DNA of 64,000 nucleotides from Reyranella sp. (GTDB lineage: Bacteria > Pseudomonadota > Alphaproteobacteria > Reyranellales > Reyranellaceae): assembly GCA_021732285.1 (NCBI GenBank), contig JAKFVH010000216.1:1-64000 (forward strand), given 5' to 3'. The notes under the pieces are model-generated. The model was given only the letters and a program-made list of their open reading frames with translations. It was not told the DNA's origin and did not search any database. Positions 52,174 to 60,966 of the stretch are shown in pieces (the stretch's first letter is position 1; every line of letters begins with the position of its first letter). A program made the translations under genes and the position numbers.

Positions 52174-53271
52174 CTACTCCGCCGCCTGGTCGAGTGCCGC
52201 CTGCTGGCGGCGCGCTTCGACCTCGGCGCGCAACGCCCGCACCACCACCAGCTCGGACTGGAAATCGACGTAGTGCGGCAGCTTCAGGTGCTGCACGAAG
52301 CCCGACGCCTCGACGTTGTCGGAGTGGGCCAGCACGAATTCCTCGTCCTGCGCCGGCGAAGTGGCCGATTCGGAGAGCTCCTCGGCACGCAGCGCGCGGT
52401 CGACCAGCGCCATCGCCATGGCCTTGCGCTCGCTGTGGCCGAAGGCCAGCCCATAGCCGCGCGTGAACTGCGGCGGCACGTCGTGCGAGCCCGCGAACTG
52501 GTTGACCATGTCGCATTCGGTGACGTCGATCTCGGCGATCTCGATCGCGAAGCCCAGCTCCTCGGGCACGAAGCTGACGGGCACTTGGCCGTAGCGGATC
52601 TCGCCGACGAAGGGATGGTTGTTGCCGTAGCCGCGCTGGGTCGAGTAGCCCAGCGCCAGCAGGAAGCCCTCGTCGCCGCGCGCCAGGTTCTGCAGGCGCA
52701 CCGGGCGGCTGGCCGGCAGGGTCAGCGGCTGGCGCGTGAGGTCCTCCGACGCCTCGTCCAGCGGCGGCGGTTCCAGCATGCCCTCGCGCTCGAGGATGTC
52801 GCCGACCCGTGGCAACGTGCGGTTGGTGTCGGCGGGCGCGGTCGGCGCCGCCGGCCGGTCGCCTTCGGTCGCCAGCGAGAAGTCGAGCAGGCGATGGGTG
52901 TAGTCGTAGGTCGGGCCTAGCACCTGGCCGCCCGGCACGTCCTTGAAGGTCGACGAGATGCGCCGCTCGGCCACCATGGCCGACGTGTCGAGCGGCAGCG
53001 AATCGCCGAAGCGCGGCAAGGTCGTGCGGTAGGCGCGCAGCAGGAAGATCGCCTCGATCAGGTCGCCGCGCGCCTGCTTGATGGCCAGTGCCGCGAGCGA
53101 GCGGTCGTAGCAGGAGCCCTCGGTCATGACCCGATCGACGGCGAGCCCGAGCTGCTGGTCGATCTGCTCCAGCGAGAGCTCGGCGACGTCGCGGTCGCCG
53201 CGACGCTTGTCGGCTAAAAGGTCGAGGGAATGGGCGATGGCCGTCTCGCCCCCTTTGACTGCGACGTACAT
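52174..53271 (-). CDS. phnI: C-P lyase core subunit PhnI
   Basis: A 365-residue protein beginning MYVAVKGGETAIAHSLDLLA, the canonical PhnI start. With PhnG, PhnH and PhnL it attaches the phosphonate to ribose of ATP, displacing adenine. ATG 53271 is certain; the stop of phnH is two bases away. Confidence 0.95.
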   Translation of the reverse strand: MYVAVKGGETAIAHSLDLLADKRRGDRDVAELSLEQIDQQLGLAVDRVMTEGSCYDRSLAALAIKQARGDLIEAIFLLRAYRTTLPRFGDSLPLDTSAMVAERRISSTFKDVPGGQVLGPTYDYTHRLLDFSLATEGDRPAAPTAPADTNRTLPRVGDILEREGMLEPPPLDEASEDLTRQPLTLPASRPVRLQNLARGDEGFLLALGYSTQRGYGNNHPFVGEIRYGQVPVSFVPEELGFAIEIAEIDVTECDMVNQFAGSHDVPPQFTRGYGLAFGHSERKAMAMALVDRALRAEELSESATSPAQDEEFVLAHSDNVEASGFVQHLKLPHYVDFQSELVVVRALRAEVEARRQQAALDQAAE

Positions 53272-53272
53272 G

Positions 53273-53866
53273 TCAGCTCTCCACGGCGATGCTGCGCGGC
53301 AGGGCGCAGAGCTCGGCGCCGGCGGTGAAAACGATATCGACGCCGCAGGGAAACAGAGCGTGGTTGGTGGCCCAGTCGTGCCAGAACGCGTCGGCGAGGC
53401 CTGCGATCGCGACGTCGGCATGGCCGTCGATGCCCGGGCCACGCCAGCGCCGCGTCGGTCCACCCGTGAGGTTCGGCACGTCGACGATCAGCGTGGCGGA
53501 ACGGTCGGGGTAGGCGTCGGTCCCGAGGTTGAAGTCGTCGAACGGCGTGGGCGTCGTTGCTGCTACGACGCCGAAGGTCGCCTGGGCGCGCTGGGTGACG
53601 ATCGGCGCGCCGGCATGGAAGCGCAGGAAGTTGACCACTTCAGGCCGGTCGAACGGCTCTGCCAGCCAGACCGGCGTGTCGCCGTCGGCCAGGGTGAGGA
53701 GATAGGCCGCGGCGGCCGCGCTCAGCATGCCCGGACCGGCTGGTGCTGCCGGCAGCGACACGATGCGGCCGGGATGGGACGTGGCGTCGAGGATGGCGCG
53801 GAAGAGCTGCTGGGCGTCGTGCGATGGATCGGCAAGCCCCGGGCCGAGGGTGCTGAGGTCGGTCAT
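53273..53866 (-). CDS. phnH: C-P lyase core subunit PhnH
   Basis: A 197-residue protein with 'GLADPSHDAQQLFRAILDAT' and 'HPGRIVSLP', typical of PhnH, a PLP-transferase-like fold without PLP. Part of the PhnGHIJ core. Confidence 0.93.
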   Translation of the reverse strand: MTDLSTLGPGLADPSHDAQQLFRAILDATSHPGRIVSLPAAPAGPGMLSAAAAAYLLTLADGDTPVWLAEPFDRPEVVNFLRFHAGAPIVTQRAQATFGVVAATTPTPFDDFNLGTDAYPDRSATLIVDVPNLTGGPTRRWRGPGIDGHADVAIAGLADAFWHDWATNHALFPCGVDIVFTAGAELCALPRSIAVES

Positions 53867-53876
53867 GAGCCGGCCC

Positions 53877-54350
53877 TCATGTCCCAGCTTCCCGGGCGAC
53901 GGTGAAGAAATCGACCTTGGTCGCCGCGGCCCGCGCGGCGACGGCGCGCCGGCGGGTGTCGGCCTCGGCCTCGAGCGGTGCGACGATCTCGACTTCCAGG
54001 CGGTCACGCCAGTCCGCGCGCTGGCCCAGGGCATCGACCGCGGCGGCGATCTCGGCGTGGCGGGCGCTGCGGCCGCCGACATAGCCGATGCCGACTTCGC
54101 CGCTCTCCAGCCGCACGGCGGCGCGCGTCGCGGTCATCTCGCCGGCGGCGAACGGCGCCCCGCTGCCCGAGATGCGGCCCTTGACCATGACCAGCCCGGT
54201 CTCGGGCCGGCGCAGGAGCGTGTAGGCGGGCACGGGGCCAAGGCCGTCCCACAGCGCGGCGAGCCGCGCGGCGGGTGCTTTGGCCAGAACGGAAAGCCAC
54301 CGCTGTCGACGCGCTTGCGCGGGGGCATCGGCGGATGAGGAAAGGGACAT
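53877..54350 (-). CDS. phnG: C-P lyase core subunit PhnG
   Basis: A 157-residue protein, first gene of the minus-strand C-P lyase operon. 'RQRWLSVLAKAPAARLAALW' and 'GSGAPFAAGEMTATRAAVRL' followed by 'GIGYVGGRSARHAEIAAAVD' are PhnG features. ATG 54350 is preferred to a longer frame from 54377. A possible Pho box lies 61-78 bp upstream. Confidence 0.93.
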   Translation of the reverse strand: MSLSSSADAPAQARRQRWLSVLAKAPAARLAALWDGLGPVPAYTLLRRPETGLVMVKGRISGSGAPFAAGEMTATRAAVRLESGEVGIGYVGGRSARHAEIAAAVDALGQRADWRDRLEVEIVAPLEAEADTRRRAVAARAAATKVDFFTVAREAGT

Positions 54351-54410
54351 GGCGACGCTCGTTGGAGCGCCGACCATGCGAAGGTCGCGTTACCGATCGG
54401 CTGGCGATTG

Positions 54411-54428
54411 ATGAAGTTATTGTGAAAG
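54411..54428 (-). promoter_or_regulatory. Possible Pho box upstream of phnG
   Basis: On the minus strand CTTTCAC-AATA-ACTTCAT resembles two CTGTCAT half-sites spaced by 11 bp. The first differs at two positions and the second at three, so the match is modest. Control of phn genes by PhoB is well known, and the site lies at a suitable distance from the phnG start. Confidence 0.35.
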
Positions 54429-54450
54429 GACCGCCGGCTTGTCCCCAAAG

Positions 54451-54478
54451 AAAAACGGCGGGACTTGCGTCCCGCCGT
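54451..54478 (-). terminator. Rho-independent terminator after the peroxiredoxin gene
   Basis: On the minus strand ACGGCGGGAC and GTCCCGCCGT pair around GCAA and run into TTTT. It isolates the phn operon from upstream transcription. Confidence 0.85.
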
Positions 54479-54489
54479 CTGGCCTGTCG

Positions 54490-54584
54490 CTCGAGCTTAG
54501 CCATCCTACGCTGCTGCGCAGCTTCGGATGGCCTGAGTTATCTGTTCGGCCAAGCCTCCGAAGCTCCGCAGGAGCGAAGGGAGG
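54490..54584. repeat. Two small hairpins downstream of peroxiredoxin
   Basis: GCCATCC...GGATGGC around GCTGCTGCGCAGC (about 54500-54533) and AGCCTCC...GGAGGCT around a GCTCCGCAGGAGC stem (about 54553-54588). They look like further members of the dispersed palindrome set and precede the true terminator. Confidence 0.55.
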
Positions 54585-55067
54585 CTAGAGGTGCTTCAGC
54601 ACGTTCTCGGCCGACGACACCTCGAAGGCGCCCGGCTTCTCGACGAACAGTTCCTTGATGACGCCGCCGTCGACGACCATGGCATAGCGCTGGCTGCGCG
54701 TGCCGAGGCCGAACTTCGAGCCGTCCATGGTGAGGCCCATCGCCTGGGTGAACTCGCCATTGCCGTCGCCCAGCATCATGACCTTGTCGCCGGCCTTCTG
54801 GTCCTTGCCCCAGGCACCCATCACGAACGCGTCGTTGACGGAAATGCAGGCGATGGTGTCGACACCCTTCGCCTTGAGCTTGTCAAACTCGGTCACATAG
54901 CCCGGCACATGCTTGGCCGAGCAGGTGGGGGTGAATGCACCCGGCAGGGCGAAGGCAACCACCTTCTTACCCGGCGCAAAAAGCTCTTCGGTGGTGACCG
55001 CCTTAGGTCCCTCCGGGCCCAGCATGCGCAGCGTGGCGCTGGGCACCTTGTCGCCGACTTTCGCCAT
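54585..55067 (-). CDS. Peroxiredoxin, Prx5 family
   Basis: A 160-residue thiol peroxidase. The peroxidatic Cys49 is in 'ALPGAFTPTCSAKHVPGY'. 'RSQRYAMVVDGG' supplies the conserved Arg. It reduces H2O2 and organic hydroperoxides with thioredoxin or glutathione. ATG 55067 has AAGGAG seven bases upstream. Confidence 0.95.
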   Translation of the reverse strand: MAKVGDKVPSATLRMLGPEGPKAVTTEELFAPGKKVVAFALPGAFTPTCSAKHVPGYVTEFDKLKAKGVDTIACISVNDAFVMGAWGKDQKAGDKVMMLGDGNGEFTQAMGLTMDGSKFGLGTRSQRYAMVVDGGVIKELFVEKPGAFEVSSAENVLKHL

Positions 55068-55211
55068 TATTTGCTCCTTACAATTGCCGCCCAACCGGCG
55101 GTCTCACGAACCGGCGGACCCTAGGCGAGGGGGTGCAGTTTGTCGAATCGGGGGCCGGTCTGACTTGATCTTTGCCCGGACAATCCCCATGGATTTGGAG
55201 GAATATAAATC

Positions 55212-55856
55212 ATGCCCGGCTCAGGCTCCCCCGCCGCCCGCGATCCCACGACCGGACAGCTCAAGAAGAGCGAATCCGGCGTCGCCTCCTTGGTTGGCCG
55301 CTTCCTGGTCGCCGCGCCCTCCATGCTGGACGAGCGCTTCCAGAAGAGCGTGGTCTTCATCTGCAAGCACGACGACGACGGTGCCCTGGGCATCATCGTC
55401 AACAACAAGGTCGAGGACCTGCCGCTCGGCCAGGTCTACAAGCAGCTCGGCATAGAGGTGTCGGACGCGGCGGCCGAGCGGCCGGTGCTGTTCGGCGGCC
55501 CGGTCGAGACCTCGCGCGGCCTCGTGCTGCATTCGGCCGACTACCAGCGCGGCGAGACCCTGCTGATCGACGGCGGCATGGCGCTCACCGCCTCGCTCGA
55601 GATCCTGAAGGACATGGCGGGCGGCACCGGCCCCAAGCAGGCCTGGCTGGCCCTCGGCCATTCCGGCTGGGCGCCCGGCCAGCTCGACCGCGAGATGCAG
55701 GACAATGCCTGGCTGGTGGTCGACGGCGATGCCGGCCTGGTGTTCGACCCCGACTTCCCCGCCAAATGGCAGCGCGCCCTCGATCGGCTGAGCGGCGGCG
55801 GTCTCAAGGGCCGGTTCGATCCGGCGTCGTTCTCGCATCAGACCGGGCGGGCCTGA
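55212..55856 (+). CDS. yqgE: YqgE/AlgH family protein
   Basis: A 214-residue DUF179 protein: 'SLVGRFLVAAPSMLDERFQK' then 'GALGIIVNNKVEDLPLG' and 'VLFGGPVETSRGLVLHS'. Function is unsettled; members influence transcription and stress phenotypes. ATG 55212 has a good GGAGGA ribosome-binding site. Confidence 0.92.
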   Translation: MPGSGSPAARDPTTGQLKKSESGVASLVGRFLVAAPSMLDERFQKSVVFICKHDDDGALGIIVNNKVEDLPLGQVYKQLGIEVSDAAAERPVLFGGPVETSRGLVLHSADYQRGETLLIDGGMALTASLEILKDMAGGTGPKQAWLALGHSGWAPGQLDREMQDNAWLVVDGDAGLVFDPDFPAKWQRALDRLSGGGLKGRFDPASFSHQTGRA

Positions 55857-55864
55857 ACGATCGC

Positions 55865-55933
55865 TGTCATCCCGAGCGAAGCGAGGGACCTTTGCTGTGG
55901 CCTTAAAGGTCCCTCGCTGCGCTCGGGATGACA
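55865..55933. repeat. Palindrome with 28-bp arms between convergent genes
   Basis: TGTCATCCCGAGCG and its complement start and end the element; the 28-bp arms differ by one base. It lies in the gap between converging yqgE and the indolepyruvate oxidoreductase gene, probably a two-way terminator. The following bases to 56116 hold nothing recognisable. Confidence 0.8.
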
Positions 55934-56116
55934 ATTTTCTGAGCCGACACCGTGCATTGGGATGCACGCAGATGTGCAGATACGACCATAGATTGTATCG
56001 ATCCACGGGCTTATAGCTGGGCGTGTTCCCGTGAGTCCTCCCTTTCGCGGGAGCACTGCGTACCCGGGACGCCGTCGCGTCCTTCCCCAACCCCTTTCGG
56101 AGGCGGGGGCGTCCCG

Positions 56117-59100
56117 TCACTCTGCTGCGACCGACTGCGTCGCCGGACTACGGTAGGAGGCGAGCAGGCTCGCTTCGCGCTCCTTCGCGGCCTTCACGTT
56201 CTTGTCCTTGACGTGGCCGAAGCCGCGCATGCCGTCCGGCACCGAGGCGATCTGGACAGCGAGCGCATGGTTGTCCTGGCCGAGCGTGGCCAGCACCTCG
56301 TCGATCGTTGCCTGGTATTCGCCGATCAGTCGGCGCTCCATGCGCCGCTCCTCGCTGTAGCCGAAGATGTCGAGCCTGGTGCCACGCAGCTTCTTCAGCG
56401 AGGCGAGGATGCGGAACATCGGCATCACCCAGGCGCCGTACTCACGCTTCTTGAGCTGGCCGGTCGTGGGATCGCGGTCGGCGAACAGCGGCGGGGCGAG
56501 ATGGAAGGTGACCTTGTAGTCGCCCTCGAACTGGCTCGAGAGCTTCTTCAGGAACTCGCCGTCGCTGTAGAGACGGCCGACCTCGTACTCGTCCTTGTAG
56601 GCCATCAGCTTGTAGAGCGACTTGGCGACCGCCTCGGCAAGTCCGCGGCGGCCCGGCGCCTTGGCCTTCTCGGCCGCCGCGACCTTGTCGACGAAGACGC
56701 GATAGCGCTCGGCGTAGGCTGCGTCCTGGTAGGCGGTGAGAAGCTCGACGCGCTTGGCGACGATCTCGGGCAGCGTCCGCGCCACCGGCTTCTCGCTGCG
56801 CAGCGTCGGCTTGGCGGCGGCCTGGACGGCCGCGATGTTGTGCGCGGCGAGCCGGCCCCAGGCGAAGGTGCGCTTGGACGTCTCGACGGCGACGCCGTTC
56901 AGCTCGATGGCCCGTTCGATCGCCTCGAACGACAGCGGGATCAGGCCCTTCTGCCAGGCGTAGCCCAGCATGAAGAGGTTGGTGGCGATGGAATCGCCCA
57001 GGATCGCCGTGGCGAGCCCGGTGCCGTCGACGAAGGAGACGGCCTCGTCGCCTGCCGCGTCGCGGATCGACTTCATCATCGCCTCGGCGCCGAGATCCAT
57101 GTCGCCGTTCATGACGAAGGCGGCGACCGGCGTCATGTAGCCGTTGATCACCGCCCGGGTGACGCCGGGCTCGATGCGCGACAGCGCGGCCGGCGAGGCG
57201 GCCACGACCATGTCGCAGCCCAGCACCAGGTTGGCGCCGCCGGCGGCGATGCGCACGGCGTGCAGGTCCTCGGGCTTGGGGGCCAGCCGCACATGGCTCA
57301 TCACCGCGCCGTTCTTCTGGGCCAGCCCCGTGAAGTCGAGCACGGTGCAGCCCTTGCCTTCGAGGTGGGCGGCCATGCCGATCAGGGCGCCGACGGTGAT
57401 CACGCCGGTGCCGCCGATGCCGGTCACCAGGATGCCGTAGGCCTCCGACAACGGCCGCACGGCGGGCATGGGCAGCTCAGCGAAAGGATCGTCCTGCACG
57501 ACCTTCAACTGCGGGCGCTTGGCCTTGGCGGGCGTGCCGCCATGCACCGAGACGAAGCTCGGGCAGAAGCCGTTCACACAGGAGAAGTCCTTGTTGCAGT
57601 TGCTCTGGTCGATCTGGCGCTTGCGGCCAAGCTCGGTCTCGAGCGGCTTCACCGACACGCAGTTGCTCTTGTCGGAGCAGTCGCCGCAGCCCTCGCACAC
57701 CGCGTCGTTGATGAACACGCGCTTGGCGGGATCGGGGAAGGTGCCGCGCTTGCGGCGGCGGCGCTTCTCGGCGGCGCAGGTCTGGTCGTAGACCAGCACG
57801 GTGAGGCCCGGAATGTCGCGCAGCTCGCGCTGCACGGCGTCGAGGTCGTCGCGATGGCGGATGCTCACACCATGGGCGAAGTCGGTGCCGACCGGATACT
57901 TGTCGGGCTCGTCGGTGACGACGACGACCTTCTTGGCGCCCTCCGCCGCGACCTGCTTGGTGATCTCGGGGACGGACAGCGGCCCGTCATGCGGCTGGCC
58001 GCCGGTCATGGCGACCGCGTCGTTGAACAGGATCTTGTAGGTGATGTTGACACCGGCGGCCGCGGCCTGGCGGATCGCCATCAGACCTGAGTGGTAGTAG
58101 GTGCCGTCGCCCAGGTTCTGGAAGATGTGATTGTCGCCGCTGAACGGCGCCTGGCCGACCCACGGCACGCCTTCGCCGCCCATGTGGGAGATCAGCGCCG
58201 TGCGCCGCTCGGGCATCCAGATCGCCATGCCATGGCAGCCGATGCCGGCCATGGCGCGGCTACCATCCGGTACGCGCGTAGAAGTGTTGTGCGGGCAGCC
58301 CGAGCAGAAGAACGGCGTGCGCGCCACCTTGGCCGGCGGGGCGGCTAAAAGCTTCTCCTTGGCTTCGAGGCGGGCCAGCCGCTGCTTGAGCTCGGGCGAT
58401 TCGCCCGTGTGCTTCATCAGGCGGCCGGCGATCACCATGGCGACGCCGGTCGGCGTGAGCTCGCCCTCGCTCGGCAGGATGATGCCGCCGGTCTCGTCGG
58501 CCTTGCCGATCACCAATGGCCGGCGGCCGGCCGGCATGTTGTAGAGAAGATGGACGAGCTGCTCCTCGAGGTTGGAGCGCTTCTCCTCGATGACGATCAC
58601 TTCCTGCAGGCCTTCGGCGAAGCGCCGCGCGCCTTCCGGCTCCAGCGGCCAGGTCATGCCGACCTTGTAGAGGCGGATGCCGAGGGCGCGCGCCCGCTCG
58701 TCGCTGATGCCGAGATCTTCCATGGCCTGGCGCGTGTCGAGATAGGCCTTGCCCGTGGTCATGATGCCGATGCGCGCCTGCGGCGGATCGATCACCGTGC
58801 GGTCGAACCCGTTGGCGCGCACGAACGCCTTGACCGCCGCCATCTTCGGTCCATGCAGGCGCTTCTCGGCCTCCATCGGCGGATCGGGATTGCGGATGCC
58901 GAGGCCGCCCGGCGGCAGCTGGAAGTCGGTCGGCATCATGATCCTGATGCGCTCGGGATCGACCCACACCGACGCGCCCGACTCGACGGTCTCGGAGATC
59001 GCCTTGAAGCCGATCCAGCAGCCCGAGTAACGCGACAGCGCGAAGCCCAGCAGGCCGAAGTCGAGATATTCCTGCACGTTCGCTGGGTTGATCACCGGGA

Positions 59101-59626
59101 TCATGGCGGCGGAGAACACCTGCTCGCTCTGGTGCGGCAGGGTCGAGGATTGCGCGCCGTGGTCGTCACCGGCCAGCACGATGACGCCGCCATGTTCCGA
59201 GGATCCGGCGGCGTTGCCGTGCTTCAGCACGTCCATCGAACGGTCGACGCCGGGCCCCTTGCCGTACCAGATCGAGAACACGCCATCGACCTTGGCGCCG
59301 GGGAACAGGCCGACCTGCTGGGTGCCCCATACCGCGGTGGCGGCGAGGTCCTCGTTGATGCCCGGCTGGAAGTGGATGTTGTTGTCCTTGAGGTACTTCT
59401 TGGCCGTCCACAGCGCGTGGTCGTACATGCCGAGCGGCGAGCCGCGATAGCCCGAGATGAAGCCGCCGGTGTTCAGGCCGGCGGCGAGGTCGCGGCGGCG
59501 CTGCATCATGGGCAGGCGCACCAGCGCCTGGATGCCGGTCATGTAGACCCGGCCCTTGTCGAGCCGGTAGCGGTCCTCCAGCGCGTAGTCTCCGAAAACC
59601 AGCGGGACGGGAGTGGCGACGGTCAT
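56117..59626 (-). CDS. Indolepyruvate ferredoxin oxidoreductase, fused alpha/beta
   Basis: A 1,169-residue single-chain enzyme. The N-terminal part has the pyrimidine and ThDP domains ('GYRGSPLGMYDHALW', 'GIGCHGMAIWMPER', 'GEGVPWVGQAPFSGDNHIFQN'). A cysteine-rich stretch near residue 640 ('CEGCGDCSDKSNC' and 'CVNGFCPSF') holds iron-sulfur ligands. The gamma domain begins 'ILVTGIGGTGVITVGALIGM', and a C-terminal helical domain ends the chain. It converts aryl- or branched 2-oxo acids to acyl-CoA with ferredoxin, in aromatic amino-acid breakdown. Convergent with yqgE and divergent from the Usp gene. Confidence 0.95.
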   Translation of the reverse strand: MTVATPVPLVFGDYALEDRYRLDKGRVYMTGIQALVRLPMMQRRRDLAAGLNTGGFISGYRGSPLGMYDHALWTAKKYLKDNNIHFQPGINEDLAATAVWGTQQVGLFPGAKVDGVFSIWYGKGPGVDRSMDVLKHGNAAGSSEHGGVIVLAGDDHGAQSSTLPHQSEQVFSAAMIPVINPANVQEYLDFGLLGFALSRYSGCWIGFKAISETVESGASVWVDPERIRIMMPTDFQLPPGGLGIRNPDPPMEAEKRLHGPKMAAVKAFVRANGFDRTVIDPPQARIGIMTTGKAYLDTRQAMEDLGISDERARALGIRLYKVGMTWPLEPEGARRFAEGLQEVIVIEEKRSNLEEQLVHLLYNMPAGRRPLVIGKADETGGIILPSEGELTPTGVAMVIAGRLMKHTGESPELKQRLARLEAKEKLLAAPPAKVARTPFFCSGCPHNTSTRVPDGSRAMAGIGCHGMAIWMPERRTALISHMGGEGVPWVGQAPFSGDNHIFQNLGDGTYYHSGLMAIRQAAAAGVNITYKILFNDAVAMTGGQPHDGPLSVPEITKQVAAEGAKKVVVVTDEPDKYPVGTDFAHGVSIRHRDDLDAVQRELRDIPGLTVLVYDQTCAAEKRRRRKRGTFPDPAKRVFINDAVCEGCGDCSDKSNCVSVKPLETELGRKRQIDQSNCNKDFSCVNGFCPSFVSVHGGTPAKAKRPQLKVVQDDPFAELPMPAVRPLSEAYGILVTGIGGTGVITVGALIGMAAHLEGKGCTVLDFTGLAQKNGAVMSHVRLAPKPEDLHAVRIAAGGANLVLGCDMVVAASPAALSRIEPGVTRAVINGYMTPVAAFVMNGDMDLGAEAMMKSIRDAAGDEAVSFVDGTGLATAILGDSIATNLFMLGYAWQKGLIPLSFEAIERAIELNGVAVETSKRTFAWGRLAAHNIAAVQAAAKPTLRSEKPVARTLPEIVAKRVELLTAYQDAAYAERYRVFVDKVAAAEKAKAPGRRGLAEAVAKSLYKLMAYKDEYEVGRLYSDGEFLKKLSSQFEGDYKVTFHLAPPLFADRDPTTGQLKKREYGAWVMPMFRILASLKKLRGTRLDIFGYSEERRMERRLIGEYQATIDEVLATLGQDNHALAVQIASVPDGMRGFGHVKDKNVKAAKEREASLLASYRSPATQSVAAE

Positions 59627-59793
59627 CGCGGAAGGCCCTCCGAAAGCGGCGGCGTAAACGGGCGTTTATATCGGCGCCAAGCATAGCGGGCGGAAGCGGC
59701 GAGGGGAAAGGCCGCGCCGTTCGCTGCGCGGGACCAATTTCGCATCTTTCACCGCGCTGGACCGTTGTCATCGCAGCACCCAGGAGGACGCTC

Positions 59794-60624
59794 ATGGGGT
59801 TCAAGACGATGCTGGTGCATGTCGATACCGGCCGCAGCGCGTCGGCGCGGCTGAAATTCTCGGCCGATCTGGCGGCGCGCTTCTCAGCGTATGTCACCGG
59901 CCTCTATGTCCGCCGGCCATTCCAGGCGCCGGCCTTCACCGATGCCGGTCCGGCGATGGACAGCCTCTACCGGACCTACGAGAACGCTGCGAAGGCCGAC
60001 GAGGCCCTCGCCACGGCGGCTTTCAGGGAGCTGATCGGCAGCACGAGTCTTTCAAGCGAATGGCGGGTGACCGACGGGTTGGCCGAGGAGGTCGTCGCCG
60101 CTCATGCCCGCTACGCCGACCTGGTGATCGTTGGCCAAGCCGAACCGGATGCCCCGGCAACGACGACGCCGGAGGACCTCGCCGAGACGGTCGCCATCTC
60201 AGGCGAGCGGCCGGTGCTGATCGTGCCGCATATCGGCGTGGCCAAGCCGCCGGGAAAGACGGTGCTGCTGTGCTGGAACGGCACCCGCGAAGCGGCGCGG
60301 GCGGCGACCGGCGCGCTGCCGATCCTCAAGACGGCCGACAAGGTGATCGTCCTGCTGATCGATCCCAGGAACGATGGCGATGAGCAGCCGGGTGCCGGCA
60401 TCGCCCGATGGCTTGTCCGGCACGGTGTGAAGGCTACTGTTCAGCGCGATACCGCTGCCGAGTCCACCGTCGGCGGCGTGATCCTGTCACGCGCCGCCGA
60501 TCAGGACGCCGATCTCATCGTCATGGGCCTCTACGGCCATTCGCGCGTGCGCGAGTGGGTGTTGGGCGGCGCCAGCCGCACGCTGTTGGCCAGCATGACG
60601 GTGCCGCTGCTCGTGGCGCATTGA
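59794..60624 (+). CDS. Universal stress protein with two Usp domains
   Basis: A 276-residue tandem Usp. The first domain begins 'FKTMLVHVDTGRSASARLKF'. The second, from about residue 148, ends with the ATP-binding pattern 'VMGLYGHSRVREWVLGGASR', consensus GxxGxSxxxxxxxGS-like. ATG 59794 has AGGAGGA. Such proteins respond to energy or oxygen stress. Confidence 0.92.
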   Translation: MGFKTMLVHVDTGRSASARLKFSADLAARFSAYVTGLYVRRPFQAPAFTDAGPAMDSLYRTYENAAKADEALATAAFRELIGSTSLSSEWRVTDGLAEEVVAAHARYADLVIVGQAEPDAPATTTPEDLAETVAISGERPVLIVPHIGVAKPPGKTVLLCWNGTREAARAATGALPILKTADKVIVLLIDPRNDGDEQPGAGIARWLVRHGVKATVQRDTAAESTVGGVILSRAADQDADLIVMGLYGHSRVREWVLGGASRTLLASMTVPLLVAH

Positions 60625-60659
60625 TGCGGTAGCTCGCGGAACACCTGCATCGGGTCTTG

Positions 60660-60675
60660 TGTTTCACGTGAAAAA
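60660..60675. promoter_or_regulatory. Near-consensus parS site
   Basis: TGTTTCACGTGAAAAA matches the chromosomal ParB-binding consensus TGTTTCACGTGAAACA at 15 of 16 positions, including the full TTTCACGTGAAA palindrome. It lies in an intergenic region. parS sites usually cluster near the replication origin. Confidence 0.6.
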
Positions 60676-60685
60676 ACCATAGTTA

Positions 60686-60966
60686 TTGACAAGCACTAGG
60701 GTGCTAGGCCATACTTGGCCCAGCTGCCGCTCTTTGCATCGTTCATCTGACGACATTGGAAGTGGGAATCCCCAGGGAAGCACCGTGCCCGCGCGAGCAC
60801 GGGACTCCTCGGGGACCCGCCGAGACGTCGCGCGCGTCCGACGCTGGTGCTCCTACCCCCAATCCATAGGGGCTCAGCCTTTGGAGCAACACCACGCTCT
60901 CTGTCGGAAATACCGGGAATGCCGGAAAGTCTGAATTTTGCTGGCAGTGCATGCGTGCCGCGAAAC
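60686..60966 (+). other. Promoter-like site followed by hairpin-rich non-coding stretch
   Basis: TTGACA (60686) and CATACT (60710) are 18 bp apart; AGCAC/GTGCT within the spacer form a small inverted repeat. Downstream there is no convincing gene on the plus strand. The region has local stems, for example CCGTGC/GCACGG near 60783-60802 and CCCC/GGGG near 60855-60872. A small RNA is possible; I recognise no known family. Confidence 0.35.
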
